The notes under the pieces are model-generated. The model did no database searches. It was not told the DNA's origin and saw nothing but the letters and a program-made list of their open reading frames with translations. 64,000 bases of DNA. It comes from Hyphomicrobiales bacterium. GTDB taxonomy: Bacteria > Pseudomonadota > Alphaproteobacteria > Rhizobiales > Rhizobiaceae. Shown in pieces: positions 53,865 through 62,066 of the stretch; within the stretch, counting starts at the first letter, position 1; the number at the start of each line of letters is the position of its first letter. A program made the position numbers and the translations under genes. The DNA lies in NCBI GenBank assembly GCA_900472675.1, contig UCJA01000007.1:1-64000 (forward strand), read 5' to 3'.

Positions 53865-54077
53865 TCACGTGCTGCGGAAGCGCAGGCTTTCCACGTCGCT
53901 CGGCCCTATGAACCAGTCCCGGGCGTTGACCTCGTTGAACACGATCCAGACGTCCTGTTCCGCAAGTCCCGTCGCGGTGGTGATGGCCTCGGCCACCTTG
54001 CCGGCGATCTCCGCCTTCTTGGCCGCGGGATCGGCTCCCAGAACCTCCCGAACGATCGAAATGTTGATGAATGGCAT
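53865..54077 (-). CDS. 4-Oxalocrotonate tautomerase family protein
   Basis: 70 residues with the catalytic Pro directly after Met (MPFINISIVREVLG), the family hallmark. AEIAGKVAEAITTATGL and VWIVFNEV follow in the usual order. Likely a hexamer or trimer catalysing keto-enol tautomerisation of an unsaturated acid. ATG 54077 has GGGAGGATGAC ahead. Coupled to the LacI regulator and divergent from the sugar transporter, so it may act on a breakdown product of the transported compound. Confidence 0.85.
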   Translation of the reverse strand: MPFINISIVREVLGADPAAKKAEIAGKVAEAITTATGLAEQDVWIVFNEVNARDWFIGPSDVESLRFRST

Positions 54078-54180
54078 GTCATCCTCCCACGGTTTGCTTC
54101 ACGCTTCTGAACGGCCCGCTGGACTGCAACCTCCCGAAGTCTGCAGTCTTGCCCCATACTGCCCGCCGCCACGCGGTCAT

Positions 54181-54192
54181 GATAGCGCTACC
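54181..54192. promoter_or_regulatory. LacI-type operator, site 1
   Basis: GATAGCGCTACC, one mismatch from the perfect palindrome at 54295. Nearer to the tautomerase-LacI genes, about 105 bases from the tautomerase start. Confidence 0.65.
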
Positions 54193-54294
54193 TTAGTGCA
54201 AAAACGCAAGTGGCTTCATCCAATACTTGCAGGCAAGTAAAACGGCCGAAGCGTTTCTTGCGGTTGCTGGAGAATCCCCTTTACATGAAATCAT

Positions 54295-54306
54295 GGTAGC
54301 GCTACC
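54295..54306. promoter_or_regulatory. LacI-type operator, site 2
   Basis: GGTAGCGCTACC, a perfect 12-base palindrome with the central CG typical of LacI/PurR-family sites, 162 bases before the transporter operon and 114 bases from site 1. The 390-base gap 54078-54467 holds no other gene. Confidence 0.75.
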
Positions 54307-54467
54307 CAATAGAGGACTGCAGCCCTGGTGAGGAGACCAAGCTGCGCTGTCATGGGAGATGACTGGCTGACCACTGACGTCGCCAGTAAATTGTGCGCAA
54401 CGGGATCCATTTTAGTGTCCGTCGGAAGATGGGGCCTGATCGTGCGCGTCAACGGGAGGGAAAGTCG

Positions 54468-55592
54468 ATGATGAAATCCTTTGCACGTGGTCTTGTCGCT
54501 GCAACTGCACTGCTGACGCTGGGCTCGGCGGCCCATGCGCAGCCTGAGGTGGTCGCGGGTCCTTCTGCCGAACCGGGCTGCTTTGCGCCCTGGTCTGCAG
54601 ACACGAAATTCTTCAAATTCCCCAAGAAGAGCGGGCCTTATCGTATCGCTCTTGCCAACGGCTATATCGCCAACACCTGGCGCATCCAGATGGTGCAGAC
54701 GGCCAAGGCCTATGCAGCCCAGAAGGACGTTGCGGCCAAGCTGAAGGAGTTCAAGGTGGTCTCGACGGGTGAGGATGTGCCCGCCCAGATTTCCGCGATC
54801 AACAACTTCATCGACTCCGGCTATGACGCGATTGTCGTGAACGCCCAGAACCCCACCGCCTTTGCGCCGGTCATCAAGCGCGCCAAGCAGGCGGGCGTCG
54901 TGCTGGTCGCCTTCGACAACGTTCTCGACACCAAGGATGCGATCAACGTCAACGTCGACCAGAAGGGCCTCGGAGAGCTTTGGGGCGACTGGCTGGTCAA
55001 GTACCTGCCCAAGGGCGGCAAGGTGCTGGAAGTCCGCGGCGTTGCCGGAACCTCGGTCGATACCGACCGCCACAAGGGCATCCAAGAAAAGCTCCAGGCG
55101 TCGGGCAAGCCGTTCAAGGTCACCGAAGTCATGGGCAAGTGGGATGACGGCGTCGCGCAGAAGGTGACGGCGGACGCGATCGCCACCGGCGGCCCGTTTG
55201 ACGGCATCACCGCCCAGGGCGGCGACACCGGTGTGGTCCAGGCGATGATGGATGCCAAGCACCCCTTCGTTCCCTTCGGCGGTGAAACCGAAAACGGCTT
55301 CCGCAAGCTTTGCGCCCAGCACGGCGGCGACGGGTTGAAGTGCACCTCCGCAGGCTCCGGCCCGGCCCAGGTGGCGGTCGCCATCAAGACGGCGATCGCA
55401 GCGCTCGAGGGACAGGTGGTGCCGCAGGAAATCAAGCTGCCGCTCGCCATCACGTCTGATCCGGATTTCAAGGAAGGCCAGGACTACTTCGCCAAGCAGT
55501 CCGACAACTTCTTCGTCGGCAACTCCTTCCCCAGCTGCGGGATCAACTTCTCGGCCCAGGAAATCATGGGCCAGACCAAAGAAAACCAGTAG
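54468..55592 (+). CDS. CUT2-type sugar ABC substrate-binding protein
   Basis: Periplasmic binding protein, 374 residues, signal peptide at about 1-24 (TALLTLGSAAHAQ). YRIALANGYIANTWRIQM, NNFIDSGYDAIVVNAQNP and GITAQGGDTGVVQA mark a ribose/galactose-type fold. It is longer than RbsB and has an N-terminal extension with a Cys (EPGCFAPW) plus three more Cys residues near the C-terminal half, which could form disulfides. ATG 54468 has GGGAGGGAAA ahead. Ligand unknown. Confidence 0.87.
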   Translation: MMKSFARGLVAATALLTLGSAAHAQPEVVAGPSAEPGCFAPWSADTKFFKFPKKSGPYRIALANGYIANTWRIQMVQTAKAYAAQKDVAAKLKEFKVVSTGEDVPAQISAINNFIDSGYDAIVVNAQNPTAFAPVIKRAKQAGVVLVAFDNVLDTKDAINVNVDQKGLGELWGDWLVKYLPKGGKVLEVRGVAGTSVDTDRHKGIQEKLQASGKPFKVTEVMGKWDDGVAQKVTADAIATGGPFDGITAQGGDTGVVQAMMDAKHPFVPFGGETENGFRKLCAQHGGDGLKCTSAGSGPAQVAVAIKTAIAALEGQVVPQEIKLPLAITSDPDFKEGQDYFAKQSDNFFVGNSFPSCGINFSAQEIMGQTKENQ

Positions 55593-55659
55593 CAGCCATG
55601 ACGGGCGGACGCGGCGCGCAAGCGCCGTGTCCGTTCCGGTAGAATGTCCGGAGCAGCCG

Positions 55660-57201
55660 ATGCAGGATCCTGAACCGCTTTTTCGCATGGAAGGCATATC
55701 CAAACGCTATGGAGGGGTCAGGGCGCTTGAACAGGCAGAGCTGACGCTTCGGGAAGGCCGGATCCATGCCCTTCTCGGCGAAAATGGCGCCGGCAAATCG
55801 ACGCTTATCAAGATCATGGCCGGTGTCGTGGCGCCCGATCAGGGCAATATGCTGCTTGATGGCCGACCTGTTTCATTCCCCTCGCCCGCTGCTGCCAGTG
55901 AGGCGGGCGTCGTCTGCGTTTTCCAGGAGCTGTCGCTGATCCCGGAACTCAGCGTCGCCGACAACATCATGATCTTCAACCCGCCGACGCGTTATGGCCT
56001 GATCGACCGCCGCGCCCAGCGCCGCGTGGCCGAGGAGGCGCTCGCCAGCGCCGGTGCCGGCGACATCCATCCGCTGGCCCTCGTCAAGGACCTGCCGCTG
56101 TCGCGCCGCCAGATGGTCGAGATCGCCAAGGCGCTGGCCCGCAAGCCGCGCATCCTCATCCTCGACGAGGCCACCTCGGCCTTGACGGCAGCAGATGTCA
56201 CCAAGGTCTTCCAGGTACTCAAGCGCCTGCGATCCGAAGGCCTCGCCCTCCTCTATATATCCCATCGCATGAACGAGATCGCCGAGCTTGCGGACGACTG
56301 CACCGTCTTTCGCAACGGCAGCAAGGTGGCGAGCTACCCGGCCGGATCCAAAAGCGACGAGGAGGTCATCGAGATGATGATCGGTCGCGAATACCACAGC
56401 GTCTACCCGCCAAAGCCCGATGCCGTGAAGGATGTGAAACCGGTCCTGGAGGCGCGCAACCTGTCGTGGGGCGATCGTCTGCACGACATCTCCTTCTCGC
56501 TGAAGCCCGGCGAGATCGTCGGGCTCGGCGGCCTCGACGGACAGGGGCAGCGCGAACTTCTGCTGTCGCTGTTCGGCGTGCTACGCGATCTGCGCGGCAG
56601 CATCCTCATCGACGGCAAGCCTGTGCGCATTGACAGCCCCGGCGCAGCGCGCAGCCACGACATCGGCATGGCGCTCATTCCGGAGGACCGCAAGACCGAG
56701 GGCCTCATGCTGCCGATGACGGTGCGCGAGAACCTCTCCTTTGCAGCGCTCGACCAACTGGCCCCGAGCGGCATCATCGACGGCAAGAAGGAGCAGGGCC
56801 TCATCGACGGCATGATGACGCTGCTTTCCATCAAGGCGGGCAATCTCGACGTGGCCGTCGGCACGCTGTCTGGCGGCAACCAGCAGAAGGTGGTGATTGC
56901 CAAATGGCTGATGCGAAACCCGCGCATCGTTCTTCTGAACGATCCCACCCGCGGCATCGATGTGGGCACCAAGCAGGAGATCTACCAGCTGCTGCGCAGG
57001 CTGGCGCAGCAGGGCGCGGCGATCCTCTTCTATTCCACTGACTATGCCGAACTGATCGGCTGCTGCGACAAGGTGCTGGTGCTCTACGACGGCGCAGTGA
57101 AGCGCGAGCTGGTGGGCGCGGAGATCACCGAACACGCGCTGCTTGCCAGCGCTCTCAATATCTCCGAGGCGCCAAAACCGCTGCAAGGACGAGCATTATG
57201 A
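55660..57201 (+). CDS. CUT2-type sugar ABC ATPase
   Basis: 513 residues, two ATPase halves. First: Walker [11 protein letters not shown], Walker B ILILDEATSALT. Second: degenerate Walker A (GLDGQGQRE), signature [14 protein letters not shown], Walker B-like [13 protein letters not shown] where the usual DEP is NDP. ATG 55660 has GGAG ahead, 67 bases after the binding-protein stop. Ends with ATGA overlap on the first permease. Confidence 0.9.
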   Translation: MQDPEPLFRMEGISKRYGGVRALEQAELTLREGRIHALLGENGAGKSTLIKIMAGVVAPDQGNMLLDGRPVSFPSPAAASEAGVVCVFQELSLIPELSVADNIMIFNPPTRYGLIDRRAQRRVAEEALASAGAGDIHPLALVKDLPLSRRQMVEIAKALARKPRILILDEATSALTAADVTKVFQVLKRLRSEGLALLYISHRMNEIAELADDCTVFRNGSKVASYPAGSKSDEEVIEMMIGREYHSVYPPKPDAVKDVKPVLEARNLSWGDRLHDISFSLKPGEIVGLGGLDGQGQRELLLSLFGVLRDLRGSILIDGKPVRIDSPGAARSHDIGMALIPEDRKTEGLMLPMTVRENLSFAALDQLAPSGIIDGKKEQGLIDGMMTLLSIKAGNLDVAVGTLSGGNQQKVVIAKWLMRNPRIVLLNDPTRGIDVGTKQEIYQLLRRLAQQGAAILFYSTDYAELIGCCDKVLVLYDGAVKRELVGAEITEHALLASALNISEAPKPLQGRAL

Positions 57202-58178
57202 AAGACTGGCGTTACTGGCTTTCGGCACAACAGGGCACGCTGACCGCGCTGGTCATCTTCGTGCTGATGTTCGTCATCTACACGATGAACCATCCGGCGG
57301 GTTTCAGCGCCAATGTGGTGCAGACTGCGGCCAACAAGGGCGTACTGCTGGCCTTCGTGGCGATGGCGCAGACCATGGTGGTGATCACCGGCGGCATCGA
57401 CCTTTCGGTCGGCATGATCCTGCTCTTGACCAACTGCCTGGCATCCTGGCTGGTGATCGGCACGCCCTTCGAAACTGCTCTCGGCGTCATTGCCGTTCTC
57501 GCAGTCGGTGCGCTCTGCGGCGCCATCAACGGCGCCATTGTGATCTATGGCCGGCTGCAGCCGATCGTGACGACCATCGCGACCGGCGCGGTCTATTTCG
57601 GGATCGCGCTCCTGCTGCGGCCCTTTCCGGGAGGATCGGTCAACGAGGACCTGGCCGACGCCATGACCGGCCGCGTGTTCGACATGATCCCAAGCAGCCT
57701 CATCGGCCTTGCCGTCGTGGTACTGGTGATCTGGGTGCCCTATAGCCGCTCCGTCTATGGCCGCGCCGCCTATGCCGCAGGCTCCTCCGAGACGGCAGCC
57801 TATATGTCCGGCATGCCCATCCGCCGCGGCAAGTTCCTGAGCTACACGCTGGCTGGACTGATCGCTGCGGTCGGCGGCCTGTTCCTCACCTTCTTCACCT
57901 ATACCGGCGATGCGGCGCTCGCGAGCGGCAATGCCTATACCCTGTTTTCGATCGCAGCCGTGGTGCTGGGCGGCGTGTCGCTGTTCGGCGGCAAGGGCAG
58001 CGCGATCGGCGCCGTGTTCGGAGCGCTTGCGTTCCGCACAATCGGCGACCTGCTGTTCGTCTTCGATTTCGACCCGATCTGGCAGCCGCTCTTCCAGGGG
58101 CTGATCCTGCTTGTGGCTGTCAGCATCGGCGCCTTTGCCCTGATCCGTGTCCGCAACCGGCTGGAGTGGTTCCTGTGA
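57198..58178 (+). CDS. CUT2-type sugar ABC permease 1
   Basis: 326 residues, about ten hydrophobic segments, RbsC-like: MAQTMVVITGGIDLSVGMIL near 58-77 and GGVSLFGGKGSAIGAVFG near 265. Starts inside the ATPase stop and ends inside the next start. Two permease genes imply a heterodimeric membrane channel. Confidence 0.9.
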   Translation: MKDWRYWLSAQQGTLTALVIFVLMFVIYTMNHPAGFSANVVQTAANKGVLLAFVAMAQTMVVITGGIDLSVGMILLLTNCLASWLVIGTPFETALGVIAVLAVGALCGAINGAIVIYGRLQPIVTTIATGAVYFGIALLLRPFPGGSVNEDLADAMTGRVFDMIPSSLIGLAVVVLVIWVPYSRSVYGRAAYAAGSSETAAYMSGMPIRRGKFLSYTLAGLIAAVGGLFLTFFTYTGDAALASGNAYTLFSIAAVVLGGVSLFGGKGSAIGAVFGALAFRTIGDLLFVFDFDPIWQPLFQGLILLVAVSIGAFALIRVRNRLEWFL

Positions 58179-59161
58179 GTGATACCGCAACCGTCCGCAT
58201 GACCGACCGCATGCCGGCTTTTATTCGCCGCCTGGATCGCGCGGTCCTGATCGCCTTTGCCTGCATCATCCTGCTGCTCGTCCTCGGCAGCCTTTACTCC
58301 TCCAGCTTCCTGTCGCCGGAATACCTGTTGCAGCAGCTGAAGGTGGCATCCTTCCTTGGCGTCATTGCCACCGGCATGATGCTCGTGATCCTGCTTGGCC
58401 AGATCGACCTGTCCGTGCCTTGGGTCGTCTCGACCGGCGCCATGATGGCCTGCGCAGCCGCTGCCTATGGCGATATCGGCGTCGCCCTGGCGATTCCCTT
58501 CGGCATCCTGTGCGGGGTCGCGATCGGCATCCTCAACGGTCTGGGCGTTGCCTACCTGCGCATCCCCTCGATGATCATGACGCTTGCGACCAATGCGGTC
58601 GCTCAAGGCGCCATGGTCGTCTACACCGGAGGCTTCTCGCCGCAAGACAGCGCCACCCTGACCATGCGCTACCTCGCCACCGGCGCGCTCATTCCAGGCC
58701 TTCCGAACGTCGTCATCATCTGGGCGCTGGTGGGCGCCGGAATGGTCTTCGTGCTGACCCGAACCAGCTTCGGGCGCTGCGTCTATGGCATCGGCAATCG
58801 CGAACGGGCCGCCTATCTCTCCGGCATCAACACGCGTCGCATCGTCATGATCGCCTTTGCAGTGTCCGGCGGGCTGTCGGCACTCGGCGGCATCCTGCTT
58901 GCGGGCTACGCATCGAAGGCGGCCCAGTCCATGGGCGACGCCTACCTGCTGCCTGCCATCGCCGCCGTCGTGCTGGGCGGCACCTCGATCGTCGGCGGGC
59001 GCGGCTCCTATCTGGGCACCATTGCCGGCGTCATCCTGATCACCCTCCTGCAGTCGATCCTGTCGGTCATGCAGATGCCCGAGGCCGGCCGCCAGATCAT
59101 CTACGGCCTGGTGATCATTTCCATGCTCCTTCTCTATGGACGCAACCCCGCCAGTCGCTGA
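58175..59161 (+). CDS. CUT2-type sugar ABC permease 2
   Basis: 328 residues, about ten hydrophobic segments. ATGMMLVILLGQIDLSVPWVV (the GID motif reads QID here) and GGTSIVGGRGSYLGTIAG are present. Start is GTG 58175, overlapping the previous stop as GTGA with GGAG upstream. Last gene of the transporter operon. Confidence 0.9.
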   Translation: MSDTATVRMTDRMPAFIRRLDRAVLIAFACIILLLVLGSLYSSSFLSPEYLLQQLKVASFLGVIATGMMLVILLGQIDLSVPWVVSTGAMMACAAAAYGDIGVALAIPFGILCGVAIGILNGLGVAYLRIPSMIMTLATNAVAQGAMVVYTGGFSPQDSATLTMRYLATGALIPGLPNVVIIWALVGAGMVFVLTRTSFGRCVYGIGNRERAAYLSGINTRRIVMIAFAVSGGLSALGGILLAGYASKAAQSMGDAYLLPAIAAVVLGGTSIVGGRGSYLGTIAGVILITLLQSILSVMQMPEAGRQIIYGLVIISMLLLYGRNPASR

Positions 59162-59184
59162 ACCAAGCACCTGTCAGCATTTTC

Positions 59185-59209
59185 GGAACCTAAAGTGGAG
59201 GTATCCATT
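59185..59209 (+). promoter_or_regulatory. Possible EcfG-type promoter
   Basis: GGAAC at 59185-59189, 16-base spacer, CATT at 59206-59209, one base off GGAAC-N16-CGTT. Transcription would start near 59217, 40 bases before the small secreted protein gene. Confidence 0.4.
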
Positions 59210-59255
59210 GTAAGGGGGACGGCCCAATCACGAAGGCCGAAGAGAAGGAAACCCC

Positions 59256-59573
59256 ATGAAAAAGTTGATCTTTTCAGCGGCGCTGCTCGTCGCTTCCGCA
59301 CTTTCCGCCCACGCTCAGACGACCCCTGCTCCGAACCCGAACGGCGACACACCAGCCGTAGCGACCACGAGCGAACAGAACCCGACGGCTCCGGTCGCTG
59401 GCAAGAACAGCTTCACGGAATCGCAGGCGAAGACTCGCATCGAAGAGTCCGGCGTCACTGCAGTCATGGGGCTGAAGCTCGACGACCAGGGCGTCTGGCA
59501 GGCCACCGGCACCAAGGACGGCAAGCCCGTCACCGTGTCCATGGATTACCAGGGCAACATCGTCGCGAAGTAA
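59256..59573 (+). CDS. Small exported PepSY-like protein
   Basis: 105 residues: signal peptide (LIFSAALLVASALSAHAQ), a Pro/Thr-rich linker to residue 48, then a compact domain with FTESQAKTRIEESGV and GVWQATGTKDGKPVTVSMDYQGNIV, resembling a single PepSY repeat (helix followed by strands). Predicted periplasmic. Function unknown. ATG 59256 follows AAGGAAACC. It leads a two-gene unit with the next gene 29 bases downstream. Confidence 0.75.
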   Translation: MKKLIFSAALLVASALSAHAQTTPAPNPNGDTPAVATTSEQNPTAPVAGKNSFTESQAKTRIEESGVTAVMGLKLDDQGVWQATGTKDGKPVTVSMDYQGNIVAK

Positions 59574-59602
59574 CCAGCGAAACACGCTGAAAGGATATTC
59601 TT

Positions 59603-60208
59603 ATGAAGACCGTAACCGGACTATTTGACGATTATAGCGATGCAAGCGCTGCAGTAACCGCACTCGAAGCCCGCGGCATTCCCTCCGACGACATCAGCAT
59701 TGTTTCCAACAATGCGCATGATCGTGACGGCCATGACGAGAACAACACGGCCGAAGGCGCAGGCACCGGTGCCGGCATCGGCGCCGTAGTTGGCGGCGCA
59801 GGCGGTCTTCTGACCGGCCTTGGCCTGATGGCAATCCCGGGCGTTGGCCCCGTGGTCGCAGCCGGCTGGCTTGCTGCGACGGCTGTTGGCGCTGTCGCCG
59901 GTGCCGTCGCTGGCGGTGCCGCTGGCGGTATCGTTGGTGCCCTCACCTCGTCGGGCGTTTCCGAAGACCACGCCCATGTCTACGCCGAAGGTGTACGCCG
60001 CGGCGGTTCGCTGGTCACGGCCAAGGTTGAAGACAACCTGCAGGTCGAAGCCGAAGCCATCCTGCAGCGCTCTAACTGGGTTGACCCGGTCGAACGCCGC
60101 CAGGCCTACTCCGAGCAGGGTTGGACCAAGTTCGACGACACGCTGGAGCCCTATGGCAAGGCTGAGATCGAAGAAGAGCGCAACCGTTACCCGCGCCGCA
60201 CGGTCTGA
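59603..60208 (+). CDS. General-stress YflT-like protein with glycine-rich membrane segments
   Basis: 201 residues. The first 55 residues (VTGLFDDYSDASAAVTALEARGIP) match the general stress protein 17M-like domain. Residues about 53-115 are very Gly/Ala-rich hydrophobic segments that may insert in the membrane; the C-terminal part has a second alpha/beta unit (YAEGVRRGGSLVTAKV). ATG 59603 has AAGGATA ahead. Stress-linked expression is suggested by the family and by the promoter at 59185. Confidence 0.8.
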   Translation: MKTVTGLFDDYSDASAAVTALEARGIPSDDISIVSNNAHDRDGHDENNTAEGAGTGAGIGAVVGGAGGLLTGLGLMAIPGVGPVVAAGWLAATAVGAVAGAVAGGAAGGIVGALTSSGVSEDHAHVYAEGVRRGGSLVTAKVEDNLQVEAEAILQRSNWVDPVERRQAYSEQGWTKFDDTLEPYGKAEIEEERNRYPRRTV

Positions 60209-60280
60209 CCAAAAGTCAGCGCAATGGACTGCCAGCGTATGAGGCAAACGCCTCGCCTGGCGGCCAGAGCGACGAACACA

Positions 60281-60314
60281 AAGGGCCTGTCGGCGGTTGC
60301 CGACAGGCCCTTTT
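60281..60314 (+). terminator. Intrinsic terminator
   Basis: GGGCCTGTCGGC (60283-60294) pairs perfectly with GCCGACAGGCCC (60299-60310) around GGTT, followed by TTTT. It ends the 59256-60208 transcript and lies between convergent genes. Confidence 0.88.
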
Positions 60315-60330
60315 GCTATTCAACGCCTGC

Positions 60331-61023
60331 TTAGGCAGCCTTGGCTGCCTTCAGGTTTTCGAGCAGGATGCCTGCGGTCGCGACCGAGGAACCAGGGTTC
60401 TGCCCGGTGATCAGCAGACCATCCTGAAGCGCATAGGACGCCCAGTCGTCGCCGCTCGAATAGACGCCGCCGTTCTGCTTCAGCATGTCTTCCACCAGGA
60501 AGGGTACTACCTTGGTGAGGCCGACAGCGTCTTCTTCTGTGTTCTTGAAGCCGGTGACCTTTTTGCCCTGAACCAGCGGCAAACCGTCGGCGGCCTTGAC
60601 GTTCCGAAGCACACCCGGCGCATGGCAGACCAGCGCAACCGGCTTGCCGGCAGCATAGGTGCTCTCGATCAGCTTGATCGAGACCTTGTCTTCCGCCAGA
60701 TCCCACAGCGGACCGTGACCGCCGGGATAAAAGACGCCGTCGTAGTCTTCCGCCGAAACGGATGCGAGCGCGACGGTGGCGCCAAGCACGGCTTGGGCGG
60801 CCGGATCCGCCTTGAAGCGGCGGGTATCGTCCGTCTGCGAGGCTGGCTCGTCGCTCTTCGGATCGAGCGGCGGCTGGCCACCCTTTGGCGAAGCGACGGT
60901 GATCTTCGCGCCGGCATCGAGGAAGGTGTAATAGGGTGCGGCGAACTCTTCGAGCCAGAAGCCGGTCTTGTGGCCGGTGTCGCCAAGCTGGTCATGCGAG
61001 GTCAAAACCATCAGGATGTTCAT
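60331..61023 (-). CDS. DJ-1/PfpI family protein, Hsp31-like glyoxalase/chaperone
   Basis: 230 residues, Hsp31/HchA-type branch. Nucleophile Cys133 in VALVCHAPG is followed by His134; the partner Glu lies in GFWLEEFAAP near residue 25; EDYDGVFYPGGHGPLWDL is the family core. Members detoxify methylglyoxal without glutathione or protect proteins. ATG 61023. Divergent from a LysR gene that probably controls it. Confidence 0.87.
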   Translation of the reverse strand: MNILMVLTSHDQLGDTGHKTGFWLEEFAAPYYTFLDAGAKITVASPKGGQPPLDPKSDEPASQTDDTRRFKADPAAQAVLGATVALASVSAEDYDGVFYPGGHGPLWDLAEDKVSIKLIESTYAAGKPVALVCHAPGVLRNVKAADGLPLVQGKKVTGFKNTEEDAVGLTKVVPFLVEDMLKQNGGVYSSGDDWASYALQDGLLITGQNPGSSVATAGILLENLKAAKAA

Positions 61024-61100
61024 GTGCGGATCCTTTCAAGGACTGTCAGACGCCGGATCGGCCTCTGTTCCGATGTCCAGACCATGCCACCTACTCTCGT

Positions 61101-61130
61101 ATTCCTGAAATTTATTTCTTTTATTCCAGA
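61101..61130. promoter_or_regulatory. Direct repeats between DJ-1 and LysR genes
   Basis: ATTCCTGA at 61101-61108 and ATTCCAGA at 61123-61130 are 22 bases apart, two helical turns, in an AT-rich 130-base divergent gap. Such phased half-sites suit a LysR-type tetramer, though no classic T-N11-A palindrome is clear. Confidence 0.4.
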
Positions 61131-61153
61131 TATTCATCTGGCACATAACTGCG

Positions 61154-62062
61154 ATGAAATACGACCTGAATCTTCTGCCGGTTTTTATGGCCCTGATGGA
61201 GGAGCGCAATGTCACGCGCGCGTCCGAACGGTTGGGCATCACACAGCCGGCACTCTCCAATGCCCTGAACCGATTGCGTGATACGCTGCGCGACCCGCTT
61301 TTCATCCGCGAGCGCTACGGCATGAAGCCGACGCAGATGGCCGAGGATCTTGCCCCGGTGATCGGTGCAGCCCTGGCCAGCCTTGATGATGTCATCCTCG
61401 GGCAACAGGCGTTCGATCCGGCCAAGGCGACCCGTCTCTTCACCATCGCACCAAACAGCTACGTGGAATTTGTGCTGATGCCGGCAATCGTCAGCCGGTT
61501 GCGCGAGCAGGCGAGCGATATCCGGCTGCGCCTGACACCTTTCGGCAACGACGTGATCGAGACCGGCGCCATGTCGGGCACCACGGATATGGTGATCGGC
61601 CGCATCGTCGACCCGCCGGACAATCTGGTGGTCCAGCACCTGATGGATGACGGTCTGGCCTGCGTGGTGCGGGCGGATCATCCGGAGGTTGGCGACAGCC
61701 TGTCGCGCGAACAATATGAAGGGCTGAAGCACGTCAACGTCCTTCCGCCCGGGCGGATGCGCGCCGGCCTGTTCCAGGCCCTGCAGCAGCAGAGCCTGAG
61801 GCGCGAGGTGGCCGTGTCGGTCACCCACTTCCTGGCGGTGCCGGAAATGATTGCGGTCACCGATTACTGCGCCACGCTGCCAAGCCTCATCTGCCGAAGC
61901 CTCGCCCATGACCCGCGCCTGAAGATCCTTGCCGCACCGGTCGACCTCGGCACCTTCCCGGTCGAGATGGCCTGGCATGTGCGCTACCGCCACGACCCGG
62001 CCCACCGCTGGCTGCGGTCGCTGGTGACGGAAGTTGCCAAGGAAATCCAGACTGCGACCTGA
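61154..62062 (+). CDS. LysR-family transcriptional regulator
   Basis: 302 residues. N-terminal HTH LNLLPVFMALMEERNVTRASERLGITQPALSNALNRLR, visible as ALMEERNVTRASERLGITQ and PALSNALNRL, with the NodD/NahR-like RDPLFIRERYGMKPTQMAE continuation. The C-terminal effector domain ends in VEMAWHVRYRHDPAHRWLR, typical of the aromatic/flavonoid-responsive branch. Effector unknown. Divergent from the DJ-1 gene. Confidence 0.88.
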   Translation: MKYDLNLLPVFMALMEERNVTRASERLGITQPALSNALNRLRDTLRDPLFIRERYGMKPTQMAEDLAPVIGAALASLDDVILGQQAFDPAKATRLFTIAPNSYVEFVLMPAIVSRLREQASDIRLRLTPFGNDVIETGAMSGTTDMVIGRIVDPPDNLVVQHLMDDGLACVVRADHPEVGDSLSREQYEGLKHVNVLPPGRMRAGLFQALQQQSLRREVAVSVTHFLAVPEMIAVTDYCATLPSLICRSLAHDPRLKILAAPVDLGTFPVEMAWHVRYRHDPAHRWLRSLVTEVAKEIQTAT

Positions 62063-62066
62063 GCCG

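Noticed and set aside
58166..58175. Start of the second sugar permease at GTG 58166
   Set aside because: GTG 58175 overlaps the upstream stop as GTGA with GGAG correctly spaced, matching the coupling used elsewhere in the operon.
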